Positions 18,301-27,151 are shown, counted from the stretch's first letter. The stretch: DNA of 64,000 bases from Polyangium spumosum (GCF_009649845.1 NZ_WJIE01000003.1:744001-808000), one strand, 5' to 3'. Notes: a model not told the origin generated them from the sequence alone. Made by a program: numbers and translations.

Positions 18301-19294
18301 GCGGCTCTCCGAGCACCGCGCCCGCCTCGATCTCGGGCACCCGCCTCGCCTCGTCCTGGAAGGTCGCGACGAGCTCCGCGAGATCGTTTGAGCTAAAACG
18401 ATCTCCGGTTGCATAGAAGTACCCGAGGAGCAGCTCGTGCAGGCGCCCCGCGTCCGGCACGCGCTCCTCGGGCCTGCGCGCGAGCAGCTTGCGCACGATC
18501 GCGGCGAGCTCTCGCGGCACGTCCGGCCGGGCGATCTCGAGCGGCGGAGCCTCGGCCGCGCGCACGCGCCGGAGCGTCTCGGCGTCCCCCGCACCGGCGA
18601 ACGGGTTCGTCCCGGCGACGAGCTCGTAGAGCACCGTGCCGAGCGAGAAGAGATCACTGCGCCCGTCGAGCGGCCCCGCGAGCGACTGCTCGGGGCTCAT
18701 GTACGAGAGTTTGCCGCGGACGCGCAGCACCGACGCGCCTGCTTGATCGTCTTCCCCCCGGAAGCCCTTGGCCTTCGCGATGCCGAAGTCCGTGACCTTC
18801 ACCTCGCCTTCCCACGAGACGAGGATGTTCTGCGGCGAGACGTCGCGGTGCACGATGCCGAGCGGCTTGCCTTGCTCGTCGCGCCTGCGATGCGCGTGGT
18901 CGAGGGCCTTCGCCACCTCGGCCGCGACGAACACCGCCATCCCGAAAGGAACGGGCATCTTCGCGCGGCGGAAGCGCGCGAGCAGCGTCGCGAGGTCGAG
19001 CCCCGCGACGTACTCCATCGCGATGTAGTAGCCCGGCGGCTCGCCCTCCTGCTCGACGCGACCGAGGTCGAAGACCTGCACGATGTTCGCGTGCGAGAGC
19101 CGCACCGAGAGCTTCGCCTCGTGCACGAACATCTCGAGCAGCTCGGGCTCGCGCGCGAGCTCCGGCAGGATGCGCTTCAGCGCGAGCGTCTTCTCGAAGC
19201 CCAAGGCGCCGAAGCTCTTCGCCTTCCAGACCTCGGCCATCCCCCCGGCCCCGAGCCGCTCGAGGAGCACGTAACGCCCGAACTGTCTCTCCAA
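15377..19294 (-). CDS. Ser/Thr protein kinase fused to degenerate cyclase-like domain, AAA ATPase and TPR region
   Basis: A 1305-residue signalling protein. The N-terminal Hanks-type kinase is intact: glycine loop GAGGMAEV (15-22), Lys40, alpha-C Glu59, HRDVSPQN (149-156), DFG (169-171) and SPEQ (200-203). After a linker, a segment at about 375-520 resembles a class III cyclase homology domain (GGVILEQEPSQVVALFG, TEAAVRAALVIARA, AGVHVGRI) but lacks obvious catalytic Asp residues. A STAND-like ATPase follows: FVGRQEELRRI, Walker A GEKGIGKS (561-568) and Walker B HCFAWDDAQ. The C-terminal 500 residues are helical TPR-like repeats. This is the PknK/predicted-ATPase architecture common in myxobacteria. 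It is cytoplasmic, with no membrane segment. Targets are unknown. Confidence 0.93.
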   Translation of the reverse strand: MERQFGRYVLLERLGAGGMAEVWKAKSFGALGFEKTLALKRILPELAREPELLEMFVHEAKLSVRLSHANIVQVFDLGRVEQEGEPPGYYIAMEYVAGLDLATLLARFRRAKMPVPFGMAVFVAAEVAKALDHAHRRRDEQGKPLGIVHRDVSPQNILVSWEGEVKVTDFGIAKAKGFRGEDDQAGASVLRVRGKLSYMSPEQSLAGPLDGRSDLFSLGTVLYELVAGTNPFAGAGDAETLRRVRAAEAPPLEIARPDVPRELAAIVRKLLARRPEERVPDAGRLHELLLGYFYATGDRFSSNDLAELVATFQDEARRVPEIEAGAVLGEPQGAEQERTPVEVPKTSASLKVSAERTSTPNLSEPVGERREGTVLVVAGTSRVPALPFDVEGAREVITRYGGVILEQEPSQVVALFGLEDADGRDTEAAVRAALVIARAQKGRGASAGVHVGRILVDARGVPIVDARLGSLVALAQGLARAVAEQVAVSHPAARIVRAAFGFDELPDGAGPVPEGGRVITSARPPASASGKFVGRQEELRRIGEILAAATRKRAQVITILGEKGIGKSRLLAEIERRLGRGNWSVGFYAASCPPSGAELSWSGLTAMLQVLCGVQEGDGEQAILATLPRLRALGLQEEESSAVLRQLGARLGDRPSRPVGGMGTALRAAFTRMVHKLCEDRIHCFAWDDAQAMDAATAEVIASVASRNEGAASNIRAVFLLSTRAAPPGVLLPLARHHVVALGPLGDEESERLVAERIGVRAAPKELTAFCRERAAGHPLFIEELLKELLDARAVEVEDGRVRLRLEGARAVPRALRALMEARVSRLPQRERAMLNAAAILGDPVHTEVLAALLGESFSSVDRGIGELVARGFLRAAGPAEVSFPSPMHGEIVLDTIPHEARRDLHGKAAEGYRAVFGDEASEAHGERVGSHLYHAGHRDRAATYYARAALHRVRLCQLEPAIRLMLRAIDLADLDRREATELATWLRELRAAVLPVRAAPSLEDLSARALRRIDAAGTLEQRVAARVDVARALGAVNRFDRAYAEIDVAFKLAAEDEVLQRRALVAEIDLGARSGDFARAARAADRLEAMGPAEDPRVLLAIAHVRAATGVAAAALLAIDRAEAKSPIGDLTLASEREKERVLVYAFMRDFRAASEASARAVELARAAGLRAEMAASLHNLGDTTRRLGDFPRAYATLTESLQIAVEAGYERIASLNRVHLAYLDGRSGKPGAEARIRDLVKYAEARGYHADALEGRSLLAALLVERGARDEARAELELVLRMADAYGNGFIADDAREALAKLG
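18381..18404. repeat. Inverted repeat AGATCGTTT-N6-AAACGATCT, second copy of the 3442 palindrome
   Basis: Nine-bp arms surround GAGCTA. The core TCGTTTGAGCTAAAACGA (18383-18400) differs at one base from the perfect palindrome at 3442-3459. It lies in the kinase coding region (encoding a Phe-Ser-Ser-Asn-Asp stretch) and is unusually AT-rich for its surroundings. Together the two copies bracket dnaA. Confidence 0.6.
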
Positions 19295-19365
19295 GATCGC
19301 CCCCCGAGCATGCCCGCGGCGAGGACGGATCCTACCACCTCGCTCGTGCTCGGGGACCCCGATGT

Positions 19366-21207
19366 TCAGGCGGAGCCGCCGCCGTAGATCACCTCCGAGA
19401 GACGGAAGGCCGCGGCCTCGAGCTTGCCGTAGGCGCCCCGCAGATCGCCGCTCGGCGCGTCCTCGTCGAGCAGCTTGCGCAGGATCACGCAGCCCTCGCG
19501 CACGCCGGAGAGCGTCGCCTCGTCGACGAGCTCGGCGTACGCCTCGATCGCCTGCTCCGTCGTGTAGAGCAGCGTCTCGGACTGGTTCTCGAGCTCGGCC
19601 CGATCACGCCTCTGCGCGTCTTCCTCGCGGAATTTTTCCGCCTCACCGACGAGCCGCTCGACCTCCGACGGAGCGAGCCCGCTCGTCGGCGTGACGCGCA
19701 CCTTGTGCGCGCGCCCCGTGCCGAGATCCGTGGCCTCGACGTGGACGATTCCATCCTCGTCGATGTTGAAGACGACCTGGATCTTCGGCACGCCTCGCGG
19801 CGCGGGCGGGATGCCCGAGAGCTCGAAGCGCGCGAGGCTCTGGTTGTCGGCCGCCATCTCGCGCTCGCCTTGCAGGACGTGGATCGGCACGAACGTCTGT
19901 CGATCGAGGCTCGTCGTGAAGATCTCGCCGCGCGAGGTGGGGATCGTGGTGTTGCGCGGGATGAGCCTGGTCATCACGCCGCCGCCCGTCTCCACGCCGA
20001 GCGAGAGCGGCGTGACGTCGAGCAGGAGGATCTCGTCGGCCTGCCCGGAGAGCGCCGCGGCCTGGAGCGCCGCGCCCACGGCCACGACCTCGTCCGGGTT
20101 CACGCCCTTGCACGGGTCCTTGCCGAAGAGCTCCTTCACGGCCGCCTGCACCGCGGGCATCCGCGTCATGCCGCCGACGAGCACCACGGTCTCGATCGCG
20201 CTCGGCGAGAGCCGCGCGTCCCCGAGCACGTCGCGGCACACCTCGATCGTCCGATCGACGAGGTCCTGCGTGAGCATCTCGAGCTCGTTGCGCTGCATGG
20301 ATCGTTCGAGGTGCAAGGGCGCGCCGTCCGACCCGACCGCGATGAAGGGCAGGTTGATCTGCGTGTCGAGCGAGGAGCTGAGCTCGTGCTTCGCCTTCTC
20401 CGCGGCCTCCTTCAGCCGCTGCATCGCCATCCGATCGCCGCGCAGATCCACGCCGAACTCGAGCTGGAACTCGCCGACGAGCATGTCCATCAGGCGCCCG
20501 TCGAAGTCCTCGCCGCCGAGGTGCGTGTCGCCGCCCGTCGCCTTCACGTTGAAGACGCCGCCGCTGATCTCGAGGATCGAGATGTCGAACGTGCCGCCGC
20601 CGAGGTCGTAGACCGCGATCGTCTCTGCGGCCTTGGCCTTCTTGTCGAGCCCGTACGCGAGCGCCGCCGCCGTGGGCTCGTTGATGATGCGGCGCACCTC
20701 GAGGCCGGCGATCTTGCCCGCGTCCTTCGTCGCTTGCCGCTGCGCGTCGTCGAAGTACGCGGGGACCGTGATCACCGCCTCGGTGACCGGCTCGCCGAGG
20801 AATCGCTCGGCGGTCTCCTTCATCTGCGCGAGGATCATCGCGCTGACCTCGGGCGGCGAGTGCGCCTTGCCGCGAAGCTCGACCCACGCGTCGCCGTTCT
20901 TCGCGGCGAGGATCGGGTACGGCACGAGCGAGGCGGCGCGCATCACGTCGGGCGAATCGAGCTTGCGCCCCATCAGGCGTTTGACCGCGTAGACCGTGCT
21001 CTGCGGGTTCGTCACGGCCTGCCTGCGGGCCACCTGCCCGACGAGCCGCTCGCCGCTCGCGACGATCGCGACGACCGAGGGCGTCGTCCGCGCGCCCTCG
21101 GCGTTGGGGATCACCTTGACGTCGTTCGCCGACGACGCCGCCGCCACGTCGACGACGGCCACGCACGAGTTGGTGGTCCCGAGGTCGATGCCGACGATCC
21201 TTCCCAT
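19366..21207 (-). CDS. dnaK: Hsp70 chaperone DnaK
   Basis: A 613-residue Hsp70. The ATPase domain holds [17 protein letters not shown] (phosphate 1), [59 protein letters not shown] (phosphate 2) and [14 protein letters not shown] (adenosine). The substrate domain starts after [30 protein letters not shown]. The helical lid is shorter than in E. coli DnaK, and the C-terminus ends YGGGSA instead of the EEVKDKK-type tail. This suggests a house variant or second-copy DnaK rather than the sole cellular one. It follows grpE by 87 bases on the same strand, so the two probably form an operon. Confidence 0.95.
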   Translation of the reverse strand: MGRIVGIDLGTTNSCVAVVDVAAASSANDVKVIPNAEGARTTPSVVAIVASGERLVGQVARRQAVTNPQSTVYAVKRLMGRKLDSPDVMRAASLVPYPILAAKNGDAWVELRGKAHSPPEVSAMILAQMKETAERFLGEPVTEAVITVPAYFDDAQRQATKDAGKIAGLEVRRIINEPTAAALAYGLDKKAKAAETIAVYDLGGGTFDISILEISGGVFNVKATGGDTHLGGEDFDGRLMDMLVGEFQLEFGVDLRGDRMAMQRLKEAAEKAKHELSSSLDTQINLPFIAVGSDGAPLHLERSMQRNELEMLTQDLVDRTIEVCRDVLGDARLSPSAIETVVLVGGMTRMPAVQAAVKELFGKDPCKGVNPDEVVAVGAALQAAALSGQADEILLLDVTPLSLGVETGGGVMTRLIPRNTTIPTSRGEIFTTSLDRQTFVPIHVLQGEREMAADNQSLARFELSGIPPAPRGVPKIQVVFNIDEDGIVHVEATDLGTGRAHKVRVTPTSGLAPSEVERLVGEAEKFREEDAQRRDRAELENQSETLLYTTEQAIEAYAELVDEATLSGVREGCVILRKLLDEDAPSGDLRGAYGKLEAAAFRLSEVIYGGGSA

Positions 21208-21294
21208 GGCGGGAGCGAGGATATCAAAGGCGCGCGAAGACGACGGCCCTCGAAGAGGGTTTCACGCGCCTTTCCTCGGACGTCCGCGAAAATC

Positions 21295-21900
21295 TCAGCT
21301 CGCGGCCGCCGCGCCGCCGCCGGGCGGGCCCTTGGACACCACGACCATCGCCGGACGGACGAGGTAGTCGCCCATGCGATAACCGGACTGCACCTCGTGC
21401 ATCACCACGCCGGCCGGATGCTCGGGCGACTCGATGTGCTGGATGGCCTCGTGCTGCGCGGGATCGAAGGGCTGGCCGACCGCGACGACGCGCTGGATCC
21501 CCATCTTCTCCAGCGTATCGAGGAACTGCTTCAGCACCATCCGCAGGCCCTCGGCCACGGCCTTCGCGTCGGCGGTGCCCTCGGCGTGCACGATCGCGCG
21601 CTCGAAATTATCGAAGACGGGCAGGAGATCCTTCACCGTGGTCTCCTTGCCCCGCCGGTGCGCGTCGTCGATCTCGCGCCGCGAGCGCTTGCGGAAATTG
21701 TCGAAATCGGCCGCCGTGCGCAGGAGCTGATCACGCGTGCGGGCGGACTCGGCCAGCGCATCCGCGAGGCGCTGCTCCACGCTGGGCGGCGGCGGAGCCT
21801 GGGGCTCGGCGGCGGCAGACGGCTGCTCGCCGCTCGTCGCCTCGCCGTTCTGACCGTTTGGATCCTGGGCAGACTTCGTCGTGGTCTCGGGCTCGGACAT
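21295..21900 (-). CDS. grpE: Nucleotide exchange factor GrpE
   Basis: A 201-residue co-chaperone that releases ADP from DnaK. A disordered acidic/Pro N-terminus (1-40) precedes the long dimerising helix ([46 protein letters not shown]). The beta domain then has the family signature [26 protein letters not shown]. The likely promoter (TTGCCA-N16-TATAGT) would start transcription only about 5 bases before the ATG at 21900. No Shine-Dalgarno sequence is visible, so the mRNA may be leaderless. No CIRCE element is seen although hrcA is in the window. It is divergent from argD. Confidence 0.94.
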   Translation of the reverse strand: MSEPETTTKSAQDPNGQNGEATSGEQPSAAAEPQAPPPPSVEQRLADALAESARTRDQLLRTAADFDNFRKRSRREIDDAHRRGKETTVKDLLPVFDNFERAIVHAEGTADAKAVAEGLRMVLKQFLDTLEKMGIQRVVAVGQPFDPAQHEAIQHIESPEHPAGVVMHEVQSGYRMGDYLVRPAMVVVSKGPPGGGAAAAS

Positions 21901-21911
21901 GGGTGCGGGCC

Positions 21912-21939
21912 ACTATAACCTCCCAAGATCGACTGGCAA
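21912..21939 (-). promoter_or_regulatory. Sigma-70-type promoter of grpE-dnaK
   Basis: On the minus strand TTGCCA (21939-21934) and TATAGT (21917-21912) are separated by 16 bases. The -10 ends 11 bases before the grpE ATG, which predicts an almost leaderless transcript. It shares a 104-base spacer with the divergent argD gene. Confidence 0.6.
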
Positions 21940-22004
21940 CGCCCCCCCCACAACGGGACGCGTGGCATTTGCCCCGGCGGGGCGGCCGGCGTAGATCGCC
22001 TCGC

Positions 22005-23258
22005 ATGACCCTCGCCCCCGCGTACGGAGCCGAGAGCCCCATCGCCGAGCTGCTCGAGCCCGAAGACCTCCTCCCCATCGCCGAGCGACGGCTCGTGGGC
22101 AACTACCGCCAGGCCTCGTTCGTCCTCGAGCGCGGCAAGGGATGCGAGCTCTGGGACACCGAGGGGCGTCGCTACCTCGACTTCTGCGCCGGCGTCGCGG
22201 TCTGCTCGCTCGGCCACGCCCACCCGCGCCTCGTCGCCGCGATCGCCGAGCAAGCCGCGCGGCTGATGCACGTCTCGAACTACTTCTACAACGCGGAGAA
22301 CGCGCGCCTCGCCGACGAGCTCTGCAAAAAGAGCGGCATGGACCGCGCCTTCTTCTGCAACTCGGGCGCCGAGGCGAACGAGGCGATGCTCAAGCTCGCG
22401 CGGCGCTTCTTCTTCACGAGAGGCGAGCCCGACCGCTACCGCGTCATCGCCTTCGACAACGCCTTCCACGGCCGCACCCTGGGCGCGGTCGCGCTCACCG
22501 GCACCCCGAAATACCGCGAAGGGTTCGGCCCTCCGCTCGCCGGCGTCACGCACGTGCCCTACGGCGATCTCGACGCCGTCAAGGCCGCCATGGGGCCGGA
22601 CGTCGCCGCGATCTTCGTCGAGCCCGTCCAGGGCGAGGGCGGCGTGATCCCGCCGCCGAAGGGCTTCCTCCCCGGCCTCCGCAGCCTCTGCGACGCGCAC
22701 GGCGCGCTCCTCTGCCTCGACGAGGTGCAGACGGGCATCGGCCGCACGGGCACCTTCCTCGGCTCCGAGCACGACGGCGTCGAGGGCGACGCGATCGCCC
22801 TCGCCAAGGGCCTCGGCGGCGGCTTCCCGATCGGCGCGCTCCTCATCAAGGAGCGCTTGAACAGCGCCCTCACGCCAGGCACCCACGGCTCGACCTTCGG
22901 CGGCAACCCGCTCGCCTCGCGGGCCGCGCGCACCGTGCTCGCCGTCCTCGACGAGGAGAAGCTCATGGAAGGCGCCGTCACGAAGGGCCAGCGCCTCGCC
23001 GAGGGCCTCGCCGCGCTCGCGAAGGAGCACCCCGCCCTCTGCGTCGGACAACGCGGCCGCGGCCTCTTGCAAGGCCTCACGCTCGCGCAAGGCGTCGACA
23101 CGCGCGCCGTCCTCGGCCGCGCCCGCGCCCACGGCCTGCTCCTCACGGTCGCCGGCGCGACCACGTTGCGCTACACGCCGCCGCTCGTCGTGAGCGAGGC
23201 CGAGATCGACGAAGCCATCGCCATCACGGGCCGCGTGCTCGCGGAGATGAAGCCGTGA
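22005..23258 (+). CDS. argD: Acetylornithine aminotransferase
   Basis: A class III PLP-dependent aminotransferase of 417 residues that converts N-acetylglutamate semialdehyde to N-acetylornithine in arginine synthesis. It may also act in lysine (succinyl-DAP) synthesis. Signatures are YLDFCAGVAVCSLGHAHPRL, FFCNSGAEANEAMLKLARRF (PLP phosphate binding), FDNAFHGRTLGAVALTG, LLCLDEVQTGIGRTG (Asp contacting the PLP pyridine) and DAIALAKGLGGGFPIGALL with the Schiff-base Lys. Start ATG 22005 is chosen because upstream codons in frame look non-coding. Its stop overlaps the argF start (GTGA). Confidence 0.95.
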   Translation: MTLAPAYGAESPIAELLEPEDLLPIAERRLVGNYRQASFVLERGKGCELWDTEGRRYLDFCAGVAVCSLGHAHPRLVAAIAEQAARLMHVSNYFYNAENARLADELCKKSGMDRAFFCNSGAEANEAMLKLARRFFFTRGEPDRYRVIAFDNAFHGRTLGAVALTGTPKYREGFGPPLAGVTHVPYGDLDAVKAAMGPDVAAIFVEPVQGEGGVIPPPKGFLPGLRSLCDAHGALLCLDEVQTGIGRTGTFLGSEHDGVEGDAIALAKGLGGGFPIGALLIKERLNSALTPGTHGSTFGGNPLASRAARTVLAVLDEEKLMEGAVTKGQRLAEGLAALAKEHPALCVGQRGRGLLQGLTLAQGVDTRAVLGRARAHGLLLTVAGATTLRYTPPLVVSEAEIDEAIAITGRVLAEMKP

Positions 23259-24220
23259 AGCGTGATCTCCTGCGCCTCGCGGACCTCGGGGACGGCGGCA
23301 TCGTCGCCATGCTGGATCGTTCGGCATTTTTTGCCCGCGTGCGTGGCAAGCTCGACGAGCACCCGCGGCCGCTCGCCGGCCACGCCGTCGCCCTCCTCTT
23401 CGACAAGCCCTCGACCCGCACGCGCCTCTCGCTCGAGGTCGCCACCTACGAGCTCGGCGGTCACCCGATCATCGTCACGCCCGAGTCGACGCAGATGAGC
23501 CGCGGCGAGCCCACCGAGGACACGGCCCGCGTGCTCGGCCGCATGGTCTCCGCCGTCACGTACCGCACGAGCACCACGGCGCGCTTCGAGGCCATGGCCC
23601 GCGCCTGCCGCGCCCCCGTGCTGAACGCGCTCACCGACGACGCCCACCCCATGCAGGTCCTCGCCGATCTGCACACGACCCGCGAGGCCCGAGGCCGGCT
23701 CGACGGCCTGCGCATCTGCTGGGTCGGCGACGCGAGCAACGTGGCTCGCTCGTGGATCGAGGCCGCGGGCCTGCTGAAGCTCGACGTGACGCTCGCGACG
23801 CCGCCCGCCTTCGCCCCGCCCTTGCCCGAGGTCGAGGAGGCGCGCGCCCGCGGCGGTCAGATCACCATCACCGACGACGCGCGCGCGGCGGCCAAGGACG
23901 CCGACGTCCTGATCACGGACGTGTGGGTGAGCATGGGGCAGGAGACCGAACGCGACTACCGCATCAGCGCCCTCTCGCCCTACCGCATCACGCAGGAGCT
24001 CGTCTCGCTCGCCTCGCCCGAGGTCGTCGTGCTGCACTGCTTGCCCGCGCATCGCGGCGAGGAGATCGACGCCGACGTGCTCGAAGGCCCACGCAGCTTC
24101 GTGTGGGACGCGGTCGAGTCGCGGCTGCATACGAGCAAGGCCCTGCTCGAGTGGGCCGCGCTCGGGCCTGGCTTCGGCCCGCCGCCCTTCGCTGTCGGCC
24201 GCGGCGGCGCGGCAGGCTGA
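23255..24220 (+). CDS. argF: Ornithine carbamoyltransferase
   Basis: A 321-residue carbamoyltransferase making citrulline from ornithine and carbamoyl phosphate. The carbamoyl-phosphate loop DKPSTRTRLSLE, HPMQVLADLHT (HPxQ), WVGDASNVARSW and the ornithine-binding HCLPAHRGEEI are all present. Translation starts at a GTG that overlaps the argD stop by four bases, so the two are coupled. The C-terminus has a Gly/Pro/Ala-rich extension after LLEWAALG. A metal-pump-like gene follows 9 bases later. Confidence 0.95.
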   Translation: MKRDLLRLADLGDGGIVAMLDRSAFFARVRGKLDEHPRPLAGHAVALLFDKPSTRTRLSLEVATYELGGHPIIVTPESTQMSRGEPTEDTARVLGRMVSAVTYRTSTTARFEAMARACRAPVLNALTDDAHPMQVLADLHTTREARGRLDGLRICWVGDASNVARSWIEAAGLLKLDVTLATPPAFAPPLPEVEEARARGGQITITDDARAAAKDADVLITDVWVSMGQETERDYRISALSPYRITQELVSLASPEVVVLHCLPAHRGEEIDADVLEGPRSFVWDAVESRLHTSKALLEWAALGPGFGPPPFAVGRGGAAG

Positions 24221-24229
24221 GGCTCGACG

Positions 24230-26572
24230 TTGCGAGCGCTCGGACCCGTCGCCGATCCCGTGCCCTGCTCGGGGTGCGGCAAGCTGCTCGATCCGCTCCG
24301 CGCCGGCCACGTCGCGATCTTCGACAGCAAGTTCCACTTCTTCTGCGATCGCCACGCCTGCCGCGCGTGTTTCCTCGGCGAGCCTCCCGGCGAAGCGGAC
24401 GGCGCGCGCCCCGCGCGTGTCCCGCTCTCGCTCTTCGCGCCCCGCAGGTCCGAGCCCGAGCCCGCGCGCGGCCAGCTCGACGCGCCCATCGTCCCTTTCC
24501 ACGCGCCTGCTTCGAGCGACGCCGCGCTCCCCGAGCCGCCCGCGCCCTTCGACGACAGGACCCTCGTCGAGCCCATCGCGCACTCCATCCTCACCGAGGC
24601 GCCCTCCCGCATCGACGTGCCCGAGCCGCGTGACATCGGCGCGCTCCTGCTCGTCATCGCCACCATCGCGGGCACGCTCGCCGTCGCGCTCGGCCTCGCG
24701 GGCGACGCGGTCCTCGTCATCGGCGCTCGTATCGTCCTCGCCTCCGTCGGCGCGGGCATGCTCGTCGGCCGCGCCGCCACGACCCCGCGCGAGCCCTCCG
24801 ATCCGCACCCCGCGCCGATCCTCGCGCCCTCGATCCTCTCGCTCGTCCTCGCCACCTTCGCCGCGCTCCGCGCGCATCCGTCCCTCGGCTCCGAGGCCGC
24901 GTCGCTCGCCGGCCTCATCGTCACGGCGACGGCCGTCGGCGCATGGCTGCTCGAAGGCGCGCGGCACGCCTCCCTCGCCGAGCGCGCCTTCGTCGCGCAG
25001 TCGCTCGCCGTGCCTGGCAGGCGCGCGCCCGACGACGGCTCGGCCGGCGAGATCGCCAAGAAAAAGGTCTTCGACATCTGCCCTGGCGAGCAGGTCCTCG
25101 TCGAGCCGGGCGAGGTCGTCCCCGTTGATCTCGTCGTCGGCTCGGGCGAGGTCTTCGTCCTGCCCTGGCTCGGCGCGACCACGCCCGTGCGCAGGCGCGC
25201 GGGTGAGCCCGTCGTCGCGGGCGCGAAGGTCGTGCGCGGCAGGCTGCGCGGCACCTGCACCTTCGCCGGCAACGACCGCGCCTTCGCGCGCGTCCTGCTC
25301 GATCCGCGCAGGCGCGCCGACGCCCTCGCGCCCATCGCGCGGGCCTCGCGTGCCCTCGCCGAGCGCTGGTCGCTCGCGGCGCTCGTGACCGGCGCGCTCT
25401 CGGCCTTCATCGCCGGCGGACGCTCCGCCGTCGAGATCACGATGACCGCCGTCGCCTCCCACGCCGCGCTCGCCACCACGCTCGTCGCGGGTGTCGCCGG
25501 CGTGCACGTCGCGCGTGGCATCCTGCACGCCCAGCGCCGCGGCATCGCCTACAAGAGCGAGGGCGCCTGGGATCGCGCCGCGCGCGTCAACGTCGCCGTC
25601 TTCTGCGCGCGTGGCACGCTCCTCCTCGGCGAGCCCGAGCTCGCGGAGCTCGAAGCCACGGGCGGCAAGCTCGAGCCGCTCGACGTCCTCTCGCTCGCGG
25701 CAGGCGCCGAGCGCGGCGAAGAGCACCCGATCGCGACGGCGATCGTCCGCGCCGCCGTGACGCGCTCGGTGCGCCCCGACGGCGTGCGCAACGCGCATCA
25801 TGTCCCTGGCCTCGGCGTCACCGCCGTGACGAGCTCCGGCGAGGACCTCTGCGTCGGCAGCCGCGCCCTCCTCCTCGCGAACCGCATCTCCATCGCCGCG
25901 GCCGAGCAACGCATCGCCGAGCTCGAGGCCCTCGGCCGCACCGTCGTCCTCGTCGCCGTCGGCGCGCGCCTCGTCGGCATCCTTGGCCTGCAGGACGGCT
26001 TGCGCCCTGGCGCGCGCGCGGCCGTGCAGCACCTGCTCGACGCGCAGATCGAGCCTGTGATCATGTCGGGCGACGCGCGCGAGACGTGCGAGGCCATCGG
26101 CCACTCGCTCGACGTCGATCACATCCGCCCCGAGGTCCTGCCGACCGAGCGCGCGGCCGAGGTCCGCAGGCTCATCGACGCGGGCATGTCCGTCGCGGTC
26201 CTGGGTCATCCTGGCGTCGACGAAGGCGCGCTCGGCGCGGCGGACGTCGCGGTCGCGCTCGGCGCGGCGGGCTCTTCGCCGGGAGACCTCTCCGTCGCGC
26301 TCGCCTCGGATGACGTGCGTGACGCGGCGCTCGCGCTCGCCATCGCGCACCGGGCCCGCCTCGAGGCGCGCGTTGGCCTCCTCATCGCCGTCATCCCTGC
26401 GCTCGTCGGGGCGATCGCCGTGGCGTTTGGCGTGCTTCCGCCTGCGTATGCGCCGCTCGCCTCGCTCCTCGGCGGGGCGATGGCGGTTTTGCATGTGCGA
26501 GCGCTCGACCGCGTGCGGGAGTCGGGGAGCACGCGAGGACATACGTGGGAAAACGGTCCAAGCGACACTTGA
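24230..26572 (+). CDS. Catalytically degenerate P1B-type (metal) ATPase-like protein with N-terminal Cys domain
   Basis: A 780-residue protein starting at TTG 24230, 9 bases after argF with a GAGG RBS. The N-terminus (about 10-50) is a small Cys/His domain (PCSGCGKLLDPLRAGHVAIFDSKFHFFCD...CRACF) resembling YHS/TRASH metal-binding domains. The remainder follows the P1B ATPase layout with about 6-8 membrane helices, but the catalytic residues are gone. The phospho-Asp motif DKTGT reads C459-A-R-G-T. The membrane CPC position reads VASHAAL (408-414). The TGE-like loop reads AGEPVVAG, and the hinge GDGxND reads GHPGVDEG from 659. EEHPIATAI (the P1B HP motif) and MSGDARETCEAIG remain. It probably cannot pump by phosphorylation; a sensor or scaffold role is conceivable. 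Confidence 0.82.
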   Translation: MRALGPVADPVPCSGCGKLLDPLRAGHVAIFDSKFHFFCDRHACRACFLGEPPGEADGARPARVPLSLFAPRRSEPEPARGQLDAPIVPFHAPASSDAALPEPPAPFDDRTLVEPIAHSILTEAPSRIDVPEPRDIGALLLVIATIAGTLAVALGLAGDAVLVIGARIVLASVGAGMLVGRAATTPREPSDPHPAPILAPSILSLVLATFAALRAHPSLGSEAASLAGLIVTATAVGAWLLEGARHASLAERAFVAQSLAVPGRRAPDDGSAGEIAKKKVFDICPGEQVLVEPGEVVPVDLVVGSGEVFVLPWLGATTPVRRRAGEPVVAGAKVVRGRLRGTCTFAGNDRAFARVLLDPRRRADALAPIARASRALAERWSLAALVTGALSAFIAGGRSAVEITMTAVASHAALATTLVAGVAGVHVARGILHAQRRGIAYKSEGAWDRAARVNVAVFCARGTLLLGEPELAELEATGGKLEPLDVLSLAAGAERGEEHPIATAIVRAAVTRSVRPDGVRNAHHVPGLGVTAVTSSGEDLCVGSRALLLANRISIAAAEQRIAELEALGRTVVLVAVGARLVGILGLQDGLRPGARAAVQHLLDAQIEPVIMSGDARETCEAIGHSLDVDHIRPEVLPTERAAEVRRLIDAGMSVAVLGHPGVDEGALGAADVAVALGAAGSSPGDLSVALASDDVRDAALALAIAHRARLEARVGLLIAVIPALVGAIAVAFGVLPPAYAPLASLLGGAMAVLHVRALDRVRESGSTRGHTWENGPSDT

Positions 26573-26604
26573 CGCCCGGAAACGTGGACGGGATAAATGA
26601 GGCC

Positions 26605-27093
26605 ATGGTCGCGAGCGTGAGGGAGGAAGCCGTGACCCTGGACCGAGCCGCCGTGGATCGCTTGCGGGCTCGACTCCAGGCGTACATGGCCAAGAAGGGG
26701 TTGCGCTCGACCGCGCAGCGGCGGCTCATCGTCGACACCTTCTTCGAGGGCGCGTCGCACATGACGATCGAAGACCTGCTCACCGAGGTCCGCGTGCGCG
26801 ACAAGGGCATCGGTTACGCCACGGTCTACCGCACGCTCAAGCTGCTCGCCGAGTGCGGCGTGGCCTCCGAGCGCCGCTTCGGCGACGGCCTCAGTCGTTA
26901 CGAGCTCGCCGACGACGCCAAGTCGCACCACGACCACCTGATCTGCGTCGCTTGCGGCACCATCGTCGAGTTCGAGGAGCCGAAGATCGAGGCGCTGCAG
27001 GACGAGATCGCGAGCCGCTACGGCTTCCACGTCACCTCGCACAAGCACGAGATGTACGGCACCTGCGGCGACTGTCAGAAGAAGGTCTCTTGA
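26605..27093 (+). CDS. Fur-family metal-responsive transcriptional repressor
   Basis: A 162-residue Fur-family regulator (182 if GTG 26545, preceded by GAGG, is used). The winged-helix domain reads MAKKGLRSTAQRRLIVDTFFEGASHMTIEDLLTEVRVRDKGIGYATVYRTLKLLAECGVAS. The metal-binding region has SHHDHLICVACGTIVEFEEPKIE (His ligands and a first CxxC) and the C-terminal structural-zinc pair YGTCGDC. It could be Fur, Zur or PerR; I cannot separate these by eye. The upstream pseudo-P-type ATPase either overlaps it by 28 bases (GTG start) or ends 32 bases before it. Co-regulation in metal homeostasis is likely. Confidence 0.9.
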   Translation: MVASVREEAVTLDRAAVDRLRARLQAYMAKKGLRSTAQRRLIVDTFFEGASHMTIEDLLTEVRVRDKGIGYATVYRTLKLLAECGVASERRFGDGLSRYELADDAKSHHDHLICVACGTIVEFEEPKIEALQDEIASRYGFHVTSHKHEMYGTCGDCQKKVS

Positions 27094-27097
27094 ACGG

Positions 27098-27137
27098 CGC
27101 GCCCCTCCGCCGCGACGAACGCGGGCAGAGGGGCGCG
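27098..27137. terminator. Bidirectional terminator between fur and the minus-strand lipoprotein gene
   Basis: CGCGCCCCTC (27098-27107) and GAGGGGCGCG (27128-27137) form a perfect 10-bp stem with a 20-base loop that can pair further. On the plus strand TTTT follows after about 14 bases. It fits the 58-base gap between two convergent genes. Confidence 0.65.
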
Positions 27138-27151
27138 AGATCCGAGCGGTT

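Noticed and set aside
23171-26542. Minus-strand frame of 1123 residues opposite argF and the P-type ATPase-like gene
   Set aside because: Antisense shadow of two genes with clear motifs on the plus strand.
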